Assembly (NCBI GenBank): GCA_958415865.1 | Contig: CATYZV010000077.1 | Span: forward strand, 1-7,668 | DNA: 7,668 bases | Source: an uncultured Selenomonadaceae bacterium | Lineage (GTDB): Bacteria > Bacillota > Negativicutes > Selenomonadales > Selenomonadaceae | Direction of reading: 5' to 3' | Part shown: positions 1 to 6,460 of the stretch, piece by piece | Layout: each line of letters begins with the position of its first letter | How positions within the stretch are numbered: the first letter of the stretch is position 1 | Notes under the pieces: generated by a model | Database searches by the model: none | What the model was told of the DNA's origin: nothing | What the model saw: the letters and a program-made list of their open reading frames with translations, nothing else | Program-made: the position numbers and the translations under genes

Positions 1-167
1 AATATATTATGTTTAAACGTATCGTTTGAATATTATGTCTTTGTTAATTATACCCAAAAACGGGTATAATTGCTAGGGTATTTTTGGAAAAAAGATAAAT
101 TTTAATCAAATTGTCTGTTTCCTATTATTGATGAGGTTTTATCTGCATAACAAACCATAAAAACCAC
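1..167. other. Non-coding flank left of the AEC transporter
   Basis: This AT-rich stretch lies beyond the 3' end of the leftward transporter gene. I see no supported coding region in it. Its one clear structure is the perfect inverted repeat at 46-71. No hairpin followed by a T-run is visible in the leftward direction, so the end of the leftward transcript is not defined here. Confidence 0.6.
46..71. repeat. Perfect 10-bp inverted repeat with 6-base loop
   Basis: The arms AATTATACCC (46-55) and GGGTATAATT (62-71) are exact reverse complements around AAAAAC. Neither strand has a T-run after the stem, so it is a poor intrinsic terminator. The dyad symmetry would suit a regulator operator. The right arm also contains TATAAT (65-70), which could be a -10 element with the weak TTGTTA at 41-46 and an 18-base spacer. 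Its role is unknown. Confidence 0.5.
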
Positions 168-1109
168 TCAAGACAACAGCACCATATAGATGGGAATCGT
201 GATGATCGACAGCAAGGTCGTCGCCGATACGATCAGCGTAGCAAACTCTACATCTGTGCCGTATAAGCTGGACAAAACTACAGTCTGAATCATAGCCGGA
301 AGAGATGCCATGATGATGAATACCTTATACATCAGCTCCGGCATAGCAAAGAAGGAACCGATCAGCCAGATGCTGAGAGGAGCGATGATAAAACGGCCTA
401 TGCAGATGCCGATAAGCTCGCGGTCAAAGCGGATTTTCTTCAGCCCCATGGAATAAAGTGTAACGCCGATGAAGATCAAGGCGAGCGGCGTAGTGAGATT
501 GCCGACGTACTGTGCTGTATCGAGGAAGAATTTGGGCAGCGGTATATCCAGTATCAATATGATGATAGCTGCCAAAAAACCCAGTATAGGCGGTGAAAAA
601 ATTCTCTTTAAAGTAGCGAGGCTAAACATTTTCCTGTATGAAAACGAGCTTGAATCCGATTGGATGCAGGCATTGCCGAGCGTCCAAAAAAACGTTGTAT
701 TGGCAAAAAAGTACAGCAGCGTGTAGGGAACTGCTTCTTCACCGAACAGTGCCATCGTTACAGGCAGTCCGACGAATATCGTATTCGATGTCGTAAAAGT
801 AGCCTGAAAAGAACCGCGGTGGCCCTTTTTCGCCAGAAACTTTGCTGCAATTATGCTTAGGATAAAACAGCCTGCTATGGAGATGAACGGAATGATCGAG
901 CCTGTTATCAAGTGCAGCAGTTCATCGTGGCTGAAGGTATGCGTGATGTTGTAGATAAAAAACAAGGGCAGCGACACGTAATTGACGAGCTTGGGCAGCA
1001 GTGCTTTATTGCCGGCATTTATCCAGCCGGCTTTAGCGAGAGCGCAGCCGATAAGCCCCATCAGAATTAAAGTGAGTACGCCGCTGACAGCATGTAATAG
1101 TGCATCCAT
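168..1109 (-). CDS. AEC (auxin efflux carrier) family transporter
   Basis: This is a 313-residue polytopic inner-membrane protein of the AEC family, whose bacterial members export or import organic acids such as malate or malonate. About ten hydrophobic segments are visible, in two halves separated by a polar stretch near residues 150-170. The family motif TTSNTIFVGLPV is at residues 106-117. The C-terminal half has the typical SLPAMIQTVVLSSLYG followed by a long hydrophobic segment. The length is normal for the family. The ATG start is supported by AGGAGA at 1118-1123 on the minus strand, 8 bases upstream. The gene lies 46 bases downstream of the thioesterase gene on the same strand, so the two are probably co-transcribed. 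The family is certain. The substrate cannot be read from the sequence; a carboxylate is the usual case. Confidence 0.88.
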   Translation of the reverse strand: MDALLHAVSGVLTLILMGLIGCALAKAGWINAGNKALLPKLVNYVSLPLFFIYNITHTFSHDELLHLITGSIIPFISIAGCFILSIIAAKFLAKKGHRGSFQATFTTSNTIFVGLPVTMALFGEEAVPYTLLYFFANTTFFWTLGNACIQSDSSSFSYRKMFSLATLKRIFSPPILGFLAAIIILILDIPLPKFFLDTAQYVGNLTTPLALIFIGVTLYSMGLKKIRFDRELIGICIGRFIIAPLSIWLIGSFFAMPELMYKVFIIMASLPAMIQTVVLSSLYGTDVEFATLIVSATTLLSIITIPIYMVLLS

Positions 1110-1155
1110 AGTATCAATCTCCTATAATGTAGTTCGGCGGCATACTGCAGCCGGT

Positions 1156-1623
1156 TTACTCTATATGACCCACGACAAACAGAGAAGCACGTGCTTTTGC
1201 ACAGAGCTGATTCTTGCCGTTGAACACGGAGGCTTCGGCGACGACCGTGCTTCTGCCGTCGTGCAGGATAGTACTTTTGACCAGTGCCGTTTCTCCTTCA
1301 GGCACGGATTTCATGATATTGATATTGAAATCGAGCGTTACTACTTTCTTTTTTACACTGAGACAGACTGCACCGACAGCCATATCGCAGAGAGACATGA
1401 TGACACCGCCGTGAGCAATACCATAAACATTTGTATGTTCATGTTCTATTTTCAGGGATACAGCAGCATTGCCCTTTTCAATTGATAGTATCTTCACGCC
1501 GAGGCCGCGCGTGAACGGATTGTCGTCATAGAAATTATTGATGTACTCTCCTACATCCTTGTATGCTCTTTTATAGCCAAAGCCGTTTGAATTTACATCT
1601 TCATGCTTCTTGGATTCATCCAT
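1156..1623 (-). CDS. PaaI-like hotdog-fold thioesterase
   Basis: This is a 155-residue cytoplasmic protein of the PaaI/hotdog family, which hydrolyses acyl-CoA or aryl-CoA thioesters. After a polar N-terminal tail of about 25 residues comes the typical fold. The motif NVYGIAHGGVIMSLCDMAVG (residues 65-84) holds the HGG turn that begins the central helix. It also holds D80, at the position where many PaaI-type enzymes keep an acidic catalytic residue. The strand TLDFNINIMKSVPEG (96-110) and a final strand ending near residue 150 complete the domain. The ATG is supported by AAGGAAGG at 1633-1640 on the minus strand, 9 bases upstream. It is the first gene of a leftward pair with the AEC transporter. 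Proximity alone suggests a role in releasing an acid from a CoA ester that the transporter moves, and this is inference. The native thioester is unknown. Confidence 0.85.
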   Translation of the reverse strand: MDESKKHEDVNSNGFGYKRAYKDVGEYINNFYDDNPFTRGLGVKILSIEKGNAAVSLKIEHEHTNVYGIAHGGVIMSLCDMAVGAVCLSVKKKVVTLDFNINIMKSVPEGETALVKSTILHDGRSTVVAEASVFNGKNQLCAKARASLFVVGHIE

Positions 1624-1682
1624 AATAATATACCTTCCTTTTATGCTTCCAATACAAAAGATAGATTCTATTTATAGGCTCT

Positions 1683-1711
1683 ATTATAGAATATACCCTT
1701 TGCCATTTCAA
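1683..1711 (-). promoter_or_regulatory. SigA-type promoter of the thioesterase-AEC pair
   Basis: On the minus strand TTGAAA (1706-1711) and TATAAT (1683-1688) are separated by exactly 17 bases. Transcription would start near 1676, giving a leader of about 55 bases before the thioesterase ATG. A 7-bp inverted repeat, ATTCTAT (1665-1671) with ATAGAAT (1686-1692), overlaps the -10 box and the start region, so a regulator could act there. That last point is speculative. Confidence 0.75.
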
Positions 1712-1774
1712 GATAGTTTGACTGCTCTTACTATGTATACACTTATTCTAATTAAGCTATTTACCTGCTATTTA

Positions 1775-1783
1775 TGGTATACT
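1775..1783 (+). promoter_or_regulatory. Candidate extended -10 promoter of the HAD gene
   Basis: TGGTATACT forms a TGn-extended -10 element (TATACT at 1778-1783) on the plus strand, 71 bases before the HAD start codon. No good -35 box stands at normal distance, which extended -10 promoters tolerate. A second, weaker possibility is TTGACG (1801-1806) with TATTCA (1823-1828) and a 16-base spacer. The choice is uncertain. Confidence 0.4.
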
Positions 1784-1840
1784 TTTCATGTTATTGCAAA
1801 TTGACGATAAAAAATTAGATACTATTCATCATATTATTTC

Positions 1841-1846
1841 AGGAGG
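1841..1846 (+). promoter_or_regulatory. Ribosome binding site that fixes a TTG start for the HAD gene
   Basis: A full AGGAGG stands 7 bases before TTG at 1854. The upstream in-frame ATG at 1788 has no comparable site and would add 22 residues lacking family character. Confidence 0.85.
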
Positions 1847-1853
1847 TTTTCCA

Positions 1854-2495
1854 TTGAATTACGATGTATACTTATTTGACTTTGACTACACATTGGCAAA
1901 TTCTGAAAAGGGAATCGTCAAATGTTTTAAACTGCTGTTCGCCGATGAAGGCTATCCGATAAATCCGGATGAGGAAATCCGCCGCACTATCGGTATGTCG
2001 ATGATTGAAGCACTGCGCACGCTGACCGGCGTGCAGGATGAAAAAATACTCTGGGAGCTGCGCTATAAATACACAGCCTACGCCGATAAGTACATGACGG
2101 AAAATACGATTGTCTATCCGCAGACCAGGCAGATATTAGCAAAAATACACAGCGACGGCAAAAAAACAGCCATCATCTCCAACAAGACACGCCGCCGCAT
2201 TATGCAGACGCTGACGCGCGATGACTTAGCACAGTTCGTCGATTTCGTCGTCGGCAGTGAAGACGTAAAATCCTTCAAGCCCTCGCCTGAGGGACTGCTG
2301 GCGGGACTAAAGGCATTGAAGATAGATAAAGATACCGCCAAGATTCTCTACATCGGCGACAATGTAATAGATGCTCAAACTGCCGCAAATGCCAATGTTG
2401 ATTTTGCCGCTGTGCTGACAGGCAACAACAGCGCAAAAGATTTTCAAGAACTGCCGCATGTGCAGATAATGGAAAATTTATCTCAGCTGCAATGA
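1854..2495 (+). CDS. HAD-family phosphatase, Gph/PpaX-like
   Basis: This 213-residue cytoplasmic protein is a haloacid dehalogenase superfamily hydrolase, most like the phosphoglycolate phosphatase/PpaX group. Motif I is DFDYTL (residues 9-14), with D9 as nucleophile and D11 as general acid/base. Motif II is S109-N110 in IISNK. Motif III is K142 in FKPSP. Motif IV is GDNVID (168-173), with D169 and D173 expected to bind magnesium. A helical cap (about residues 15-85) between motifs I and II marks subfamily I. The start is taken as TTG at 1854 because of a perfect AGGAGG 7 bases upstream and because the protein then begins directly with the first strand of the fold; a longer reading from ATG at 1788 is less likely. 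It diverges from the thioesterase gene and is separated from pxpA by 161 bases holding a promoter, so it is probably not part of that operon. Substrate not determinable. Confidence 0.88.
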   Translation: MNYDVYLFDFDYTLANSEKGIVKCFKLLFADEGYPINPDEEIRRTIGMSMIEALRTLTGVQDEKILWELRYKYTAYADKYMTENTIVYPQTRQILAKIHSDGKKTAIISNKTRRRIMQTLTRDDLAQFVDFVVGSEDVKSFKPSPEGLLAGLKALKIDKDTAKILYIGDNVIDAQTAANANVDFAAVLTGNNSAKDFQELPHVQIMENLSQLQ

Positions 2496-2535
2496 TTTCT
2501 CATCATAAAATGACTGATTTTTACCCGTTTACAGC

Positions 2536-2564
2536 TTTACAAAACTAAATTTTTAAATTATAAT
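2536..2564 (+). promoter_or_regulatory. Strong SigA-type promoter of the pxp operon
   Basis: TTTACA (2536-2541) and TATAAT (2559-2564) are separated by exactly 17 bases, which is one mismatch from consensus in the -35 box and perfect in the -10 box. The transcript would start near 2571. It lies 41 bases after the HAD stop codon and upstream of the hairpin at 2582-2620, so the pxp leader would contain that hairpin. Confidence 0.8.
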
Positions 2565-2581
2565 ACATCTATAGATAAAGC

Positions 2582-2620
2582 AATGGTGCTGAAAACGAAC
2601 GGTCTTCAGCACCATTTTTT
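2582..2620 (+). terminator. Terminator-like hairpin in the pxpA leader
   Basis: ATGGTGCTGAA (2583-2593) pairs perfectly with TTCAGCACCAT (2605-2615) around an 11-base loop. An outer A-T pair makes the stem 12 bp. It runs into six T residues (2615-2620), the form of a Rho-independent terminator. It is the only good terminator after the HAD gene, but it lies downstream of the pxp promoter. It must therefore be read through, or be regulated, for the operon to be expressed from that promoter. It could be an attenuator, the end of a roughly 50-base RNA, or the HAD terminator with partial read-through. Confidence 0.75.
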
Positions 2621-2643
2621 AGTTGACTAATTTAATGTTTTTT

Positions 2644-2648
2644 AGGAG
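2644..2648 (+). promoter_or_regulatory. Ribosome binding site that fixes a TTG start for pxpA
   Basis: AGGAG stands 8 bases before TTG at 2657. The competing in-frame GTG at 2648 begins with the last base of this site, so it cannot be served by it. I prefer the TTG. Confidence 0.8.
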
Positions 2649-2656
2649 TGATTCAG

Positions 2657-3412
2657 TTGAATATTGATTTAAACAGCGACCTTGGCGAGAGCTTCGGCGC
2701 GTATAAAATAGGCAATGACAGCGAGGTGCTGAAATACGTTACCTCCGCCAATATCGCCTGCGGCATGCACGCTGGGGATCCGTTCGTGATGCACAAAACC
2801 GTTAAATTAGCTTTAGAAAACGATACGGCAATGGGAGCGCATCCGGGGCTGATGGACTTGAACGGCTTCGGACGGCGCAAGATGGATATCAAGCCCGATG
2901 AAGCGTATGACCTCGTGGCTTATCAAGTCGGAGCTTTGGCAGCATTCATCAAGGCAGAAGGCGGCACGATGCAGCACGTAAAACCGCACGGCGCATTGTA
3001 CAATATGGCGGCAAAAGATGCTGCGCTGTCGGAGGCTATCGCTAAAGCAGTATACGATGTCAATCCCGATTTGATCTTATTCGGGCTGGCGGGCAGCGAG
3101 CTGATTGCAGCCGGTGAAAAAATCGGGCTTCAGACAGCCAGCGAGGTATTTGCTGACAGGACGTATCAGAGCGACGGCAGCCTAACGCCGCGCACGCAGC
3201 CCAATGCTATGATTACAGATGATGCTGCTGCCATAGAACAGGTTCTGCGCATGATCAAAGAAGGCATCGTCATTGCCGCTGACGGCAGCAAAGTGCCTGT
3301 AAAAGCTGACACAGTCTGCATTCACGGCGACAGCCAAAAGGCACTGAGTTTTGCCCGCCGCATCAATGCAGCATTAAAAATCAACGGCATCACCGTCAAG
3401 GCACTGCATTAA
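2657..3412 (+). CDS. pxpA: 5-oxoprolinase subunit A (LamB/YcsF family)
   Basis: This is a 251-residue cytoplasmic protein of the LamB/YcsF family. With PxpB and PxpC it forms the ATP-dependent 5-oxoprolinase that opens 5-oxo-L-proline (pyroglutamate) to L-glutamate, and this subunit is linked to the hydrolytic step. The family signatures are in order: [11 protein letters not shown] (4-14), [11 protein letters not shown] (31-41), GAHPG (60-64), [10 protein letters not shown] (107-116), [14 protein letters not shown] (163-176) and CIHGD (221-225). The conserved Asp, His and Glu residues of these motifs are intact and the length is normal. The chosen TTG start gives [10 protein letters not shown], the usual family N-terminus. 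It is the first gene of the operon. The order YcsF, NRAMP-like, KipI, KipA matches the core of the Bacillus subtilis ycsF-kip region. No kipR-like regulator is seen in the window. Confidence 0.93.
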   Translation: MNIDLNSDLGESFGAYKIGNDSEVLKYVTSANIACGMHAGDPFVMHKTVKLALENDTAMGAHPGLMDLNGFGRRKMDIKPDEAYDLVAYQVGALAAFIKAEGGTMQHVKPHGALYNMAAKDAALSEAIAKAVYDVNPDLILFGLAGSELIAAGEKIGLQTASEVFADRTYQSDGSLTPRTQPNAMITDDAAAIEQVLRMIKEGIVIAADGSKVPVKADTVCIHGDSQKALSFARRINAALKINGITVKALH

Positions 3413-3462
3413 AATGACTTTGCCTGCTCGATGCTAACTGCACTTATTATTAACTCAAAACA

Positions 3463-3468
3463 AAAGGA
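3463..3468 (+). promoter_or_regulatory. Ribosome binding site that fixes the transporter start
   Basis: AAAGGA stands 10 bases before ATG at 3479. It lies inside the longer open frame that begins at ATG 3431, for which no binding site is visible, so the shorter protein is preferred. Confidence 0.7.
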
Positions 3469-3478
3469 CGTGATTCAT

Positions 3479-4678
3479 ATGAAAACGAATAACGGCGGTT
3501 TTAACTGGAGCGTGCTGATGGGAGCAGCCTTCCTGATGGCAACTTCTTCCATCGGCCCCGGCTTTTTGACTCAGACGACTGTATTTACTCAGAGCCTGAT
3601 GGCTAGCTTCGGCTTTGTAATCTTGATTTCCATCATTCTCGACATCGGCGCACAGCTCAATGTATGGCGTGTAATCGGCGTATCCGGTATGCGCGGCCAG
3701 GATGTTTCCAACAAGGTGCTGCCCGGCCTCGGCTACGTGATCGCTGCACTCATCGTAATGGGCGGCCTCGGCTTTAACATCGGCAATATAGCCGGTGCCG
3801 GCTTAGGCTTCAATGTCATATTCGGCATCGAACCTGTATACGGTGCTGTAGTCAGTGCTATCATCGCTATCTGCATATTCATTTCCAAAGAAGCGGGTCT
3901 TCTAATGGATAAATTCACACAGTGCGCCGGCTTTGTAATGATCCTTCTGACTCTGTACGTCGCTATTTCATCAGCTCCGCCTGTCGGTGAAGCTGTCGTC
4001 AAATCATTTGCACCTGATGTCATCGACCCGATGGCTATCGTTACGCTCGTCGGCGGCACGGTCGGCGGCTACATCACTTTCTCCGGCGGCCACCGCTTGA
4101 TAGATGCCGGCATCACCGGCAAGGAAGCTCTGCCGCAGATAACGCGCAGTTCCGTAACGGGCGTTTGCGTAACGGGTATCATGCGCGTGCTGCTGTTCTT
4201 GGCTACATTCGGCGTACTCGCTTCAGGCTTGCAGCTCGATCCTTCCAATCCTCCTGCCTCTGTATTTAAACTGGCTGTCGGCAATGTCGGCTACAAACTG
4301 TTCGGCGTAGTAATGTGGGCAGCTGCTATTTCTTCCGTAATCGGCGCAGCTTACACTTCCGTTTCCTTTATCCGCACCTTCAGCCCTAAGATCGATAAGA
4401 ATTACCGCTGGTTCGTAATCGCTTTCATCGTTTTCTCCACACTCGTATTCGCTATCGTCGGCCAGCCTGTCAAGACTCTGATCCTCGTCGGCACCTTAAA
4501 CGGCTTCATCCTGCCTGTAACACTGCTCGTCATGATCATCGCCGCTCACAAGAAATCCATCGTCGGCGACTACAAGCATCCGCTCTGGATGAGCGTATTC
4601 GGCGCAATCGTCGTATTAATGACCGCTTATATGAGCGTGCTCACTATTACAAAACAGCTGCCGAAATTATTCTCTTGA
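3479..4678 (+). CDS. NRAMP-related transporter of the pxp operon (YcsG-like)
   Basis: This 399-residue integral membrane protein has about eleven hydrophobic segments, at roughly 13-30, 43-60, 83-104, 115-135, 148-164, 186-203, 228-250, 273-297, 311-328, 333-355 and 371-390. Overall layout and context match YcsG-like proteins, often annotated as divalent metal (NRAMP) transporters. Classical NRAMP proteins bind the metal through DPGN in helix 1 and MPH in helix 6. Here helix 1 reads SIGPGFLTQT (24-33) and helix 6 reads GGYITFSGGHRLID (196-209), so both motifs are missing. Transport of manganese or iron is therefore doubtful. The position between pxpA and pxpB makes uptake of 5-oxoproline or a similar substrate a reasonable inference. 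The ATG at 3479 is preferred over ATG 3431, which would add 16 polar residues. It follows pxpA by 66 bases. The family is well supported and the substrate is not. Confidence 0.85.
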   Translation: MKTNNGGFNWSVLMGAAFLMATSSIGPGFLTQTTVFTQSLMASFGFVILISIILDIGAQLNVWRVIGVSGMRGQDVSNKVLPGLGYVIAALIVMGGLGFNIGNIAGAGLGFNVIFGIEPVYGAVVSAIIAICIFISKEAGLLMDKFTQCAGFVMILLTLYVAISSAPPVGEAVVKSFAPDVIDPMAIVTLVGGTVGGYITFSGGHRLIDAGITGKEALPQITRSSVTGVCVTGIMRVLLFLATFGVLASGLQLDPSNPPASVFKLAVGNVGYKLFGVVMWAAAISSVIGAAYTSVSFIRTFSPKIDKNYRWFVIAFIVFSTLVFAIVGQPVKTLILVGTLNGFILPVTLLVMIIAAHKKSIVGDYKHPLWMSVFGAIVVLMTAYMSVLTITKQLPKLFS

Positions 4679-4703
4679 TTAACCTGATAGGAGTATTTTT
4701 ATC

Positions 4704-5441
4704 TTGGAACGCGATTTTATCATCAAACCGCTGGGCGAGACGGGTCTGCTCGTGAAATTCGGCAATGAAATAAGCCCTGAGATTCACAGCAAGATCCAAA
4801 GCCTAGCTTCCTACCTGGAAAAGCATCCCTTTACCGGTATGCAGGAATACGTGATATCCTACACCAGCGTAGCAGTTTATTATAATCCCTTCGTCGTGCG
4901 CCAGCGTCTGGCACAGACATTTTCTCAAAAAGATAAGTCAGCATTCACCATCGTAAGCCAGATAATGGAAGACTACCGCGAACAGGCACGTCAAATGCCG
5001 CAGCCTCCGGCCAATGTCGTAAAAATTCCCGTCTGCTACGGCGGCGAATACGGCCCTGACCTAAAATTTGTGGCACAGTACCACAATATGAGCGAACAGG
5101 AAGTCATAGACATCCACACCGCTCCTGAATACCTCGTCTACATGATTGGCTTCTGTCCGGGCTTTCCCTACCTCGGCGGCATGGACAAGCGCATCGCCAC
5201 ACCGCGCCGCGAAACACCGCGCGTATCGCTGCCGGCACGCAGCATCGGCATAGCCGGCGAACAGACCGGCGGCTATCCCATCTCCACGCCCGGCGGCTGG
5301 CAGATCATCGGCCGCACTCCCATCGAGATGTTCCGTCCTGACAACAGCATCCGGCCCAGCCTGCTGCAGGCGGGAGACTACGTAAAATTCTATGCAGTAT
5401 CTCCCGACGAATACAAAGCCATTAAGGAGGGACAAGCATGA
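4704..5441 (+). CDS. pxpB: 5-oxoprolinase subunit B (KipI family)
   Basis: This 245-residue cytoplasmic protein is KipI-like (allophanate hydrolase subunit 1 domain) and forms, with PxpC, the ATP-using part of 5-oxoprolinase. The N-terminal domain (about 1-95) begins IIKPLGETGLLVKFG. The C-terminal cyclophilin-like domain carries the family block MIGFCPGFPYLGGM (147-160), TPRRETPRVSLPA (166-178), GIAGEQTGGYPISTPGGWQ (182-200) and IIGRTP (201-206). The length is normal for a stand-alone KipI. The start is TTG at 4704, with AGGAG at 4689-4693 10 bases upstream. The stop codon overlaps the pxpC start in ATGA, indicating translational coupling and a 1:1 complex. The B. subtilis homologue was first described as an inhibitor of the sporulation kinase KinA. 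The same fold occurs in the carboxyltransferase region of urea carboxylase. The neighbouring pxpA makes the oxoprolinase role far more likely here. Confidence 0.92.
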   Translation: MERDFIIKPLGETGLLVKFGNEISPEIHSKIQSLASYLEKHPFTGMQEYVISYTSVAVYYNPFVVRQRLAQTFSQKDKSAFTIVSQIMEDYREQARQMPQPPANVVKIPVCYGGEYGPDLKFVAQYHNMSEQEVIDIHTAPEYLVYMIGFCPGFPYLGGMDKRIATPRRETPRVSLPARSIGIAGEQTGGYPISTPGGWQIIGRTPIEMFRPDNSIRPSLLQAGDYVKFYAVSPDEYKAIKEGQA

Positions 5442-6436
5442 GCTTAAAGATAATCCGCCCCGGCTTGATGACGACGCTGCAGGACACAGGCCGCTTCGGC
5501 TGGCAGAAAATAGGCGTTATAACCTCCGGCGCGATGGATACGTACTCTCTGCGCATGGCTAATATTCTCGTCGGCAACGATGAAAATGAAGCTGCTTTAG
5601 AAATAACGATGGCAGGTCCTACCATTGAATTTACCGCTGATACGCTAATCGCCATCACAGGCGGCGACCTCGCACCTGTCATCGACGGGCAGACCGTCCC
5701 TACGCTGCGCCCCGTCGCTGTCAAAGCCGGAGCTATATTGAAATTCACCTCGTGCCGTTCCGGCTGCCGCGCATATCTTGCCGCCGCCGGAGGATACGAT
5801 GTACCCCGCGTAATGGGCAGCAAGAGCACCTACCTGCGTGCCGGAATCGGCGGCTATGAAGGACGCGCCCTGAAAAAAGGCGATTACCTAACGACGGGCG
5901 AGCCGAGCGAATACGCCCAGCAGATGATGTTCAACCTGCTGAGATCCGGTGCTCATTCTTTCATGCACGCCAAATGGTACATCAGCAAAGCACACACTTC
6001 ACGTGAGAATCTCTTAAAGCCTATCCGTGTCATGGCAGGACTGCAGTACGAAGCATTTACCCAAAAGGCAAAATTCGATTTCGGCGACAGCGACTTTCTG
6101 ATAACGACGCGTTCTGACCGCATGGGCTACCGCTTGAAAGGTCCTGCCCTTGAAACCGTAAAGCATTTGGAAATGATATCAGAAGTAGCAAGCCTCGGCA
6201 CGATACAGGTACCGCCCGACGGCGAACCGATCATCCTGATGGCAGATCACCAGACGACAGCCGGATATCCCGTAATCGGTCAGGTAATCTCCGTAGACGT
6301 GGCACGCATAGCCCAAATGAAGCCGGGCGATCATATTTCCTTCAAGCTTATCAGCAATGAAGAAGGCGAACGGCTGTTCATCGACATGGAAAAGTGCATT
6401 GAGAATTTGAAAATTGCCGTCAGCGGCAAATTATAA
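5438..6436 (+). CDS. pxpC: 5-oxoprolinase subunit C (KipA family)
   Basis: This 332-residue cytoplasmic protein is the KipA-like (allophanate hydrolase subunit 2 domain) partner of PxpB. The signatures are intact: LQDTGRFGWQKIGV (14-27) followed by SGAMD (30-34), ITGGDLAP (73-80), YLAAAGGYDVP (113-123), RMGYRLKGP (228-236), EMISEVASLGTIQVPPDG (245-262) and MADHQTTAGYPVIG (268-281). Length is typical for a stand-alone subunit. The ATG is preceded by AAGGAGG at 5424-5430, inside the end of pxpB, 7 bases away. The four-base overlap with pxpB implies coupled translation. KipI and KipA domains are fused in the carboxyltransferase region of urea carboxylase, which matters because biotin carrier and carboxylase genes follow directly. 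Function with PxpA in opening pyroglutamate is the best call. Confidence 0.92.
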   Translation: MSLKIIRPGLMTTLQDTGRFGWQKIGVITSGAMDTYSLRMANILVGNDENEAALEITMAGPTIEFTADTLIAITGGDLAPVIDGQTVPTLRPVAVKAGAILKFTSCRSGCRAYLAAAGGYDVPRVMGSKSTYLRAGIGGYEGRALKKGDYLTTGEPSEYAQQMMFNLLRSGAHSFMHAKWYISKAHTSRENLLKPIRVMAGLQYEAFTQKAKFDFGDSDFLITTRSDRMGYRLKGPALETVKHLEMISEVASLGTIQVPPDGEPIILMADHQTTAGYPVIGQVISVDVARIAQMKPGDHISFKLISNEEGERLFIDMEKCIENLKIAVSGKL

Positions 6437-6446
6437 GCGTATCAAT

Positions 6447-6452
6447 AGGAGG
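6447..6452 (+). promoter_or_regulatory. Ribosome binding site that fixes a TTG start for accB
   Basis: AGGAGG stands 8 bases before TTG at 6461. The resulting N-terminus, [17 protein letters not shown], is the usual start of AccB proteins. Confidence 0.8.
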
Positions 6453-6460
6453 AAATTTTC

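Noticed and set aside
131..170. Imperfect hairpin near the AEC stop codon as a terminator
   Set aside because: TGAG/CTCA plus an interrupted AT-rich stem can be drawn, but there are bulges and no T-run in the leftward direction.
982..1485. Plus-strand open frame of 167 codons
   Set aside because: It lies antisense to the AEC and thioesterase genes, has no ribosome binding site, and its translation shows no family character. The minus-strand genes have full motifs.
1788..1853. Upstream ATG start extending the HAD protein by 22 residues
   Set aside because: No ribosome binding site stands before it, while AGGAGG precedes TTG 1854, and motif I is at the usual distance from that TTG.
2496..2530. 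Weak hairpin directly after the HAD stop codon
   Set aside because: Only a 4-bp TCAT/ATGA stem can form. The hairpin at 2582-2620 is far better.
3431..3478. Upstream ATG start extending the transporter by 16 residues
   Set aside because: No ribosome binding site precedes it, and the AAAGGA before ATG 3479 would then be coding.
5061..5829. Two minus-strand open frames of 124 and 135 codons opposite pxpB and pxpC
   Set aside because: They are antisense shadows of strongly conserved genes, with Ala/Arg-rich translations of no recognisable family.
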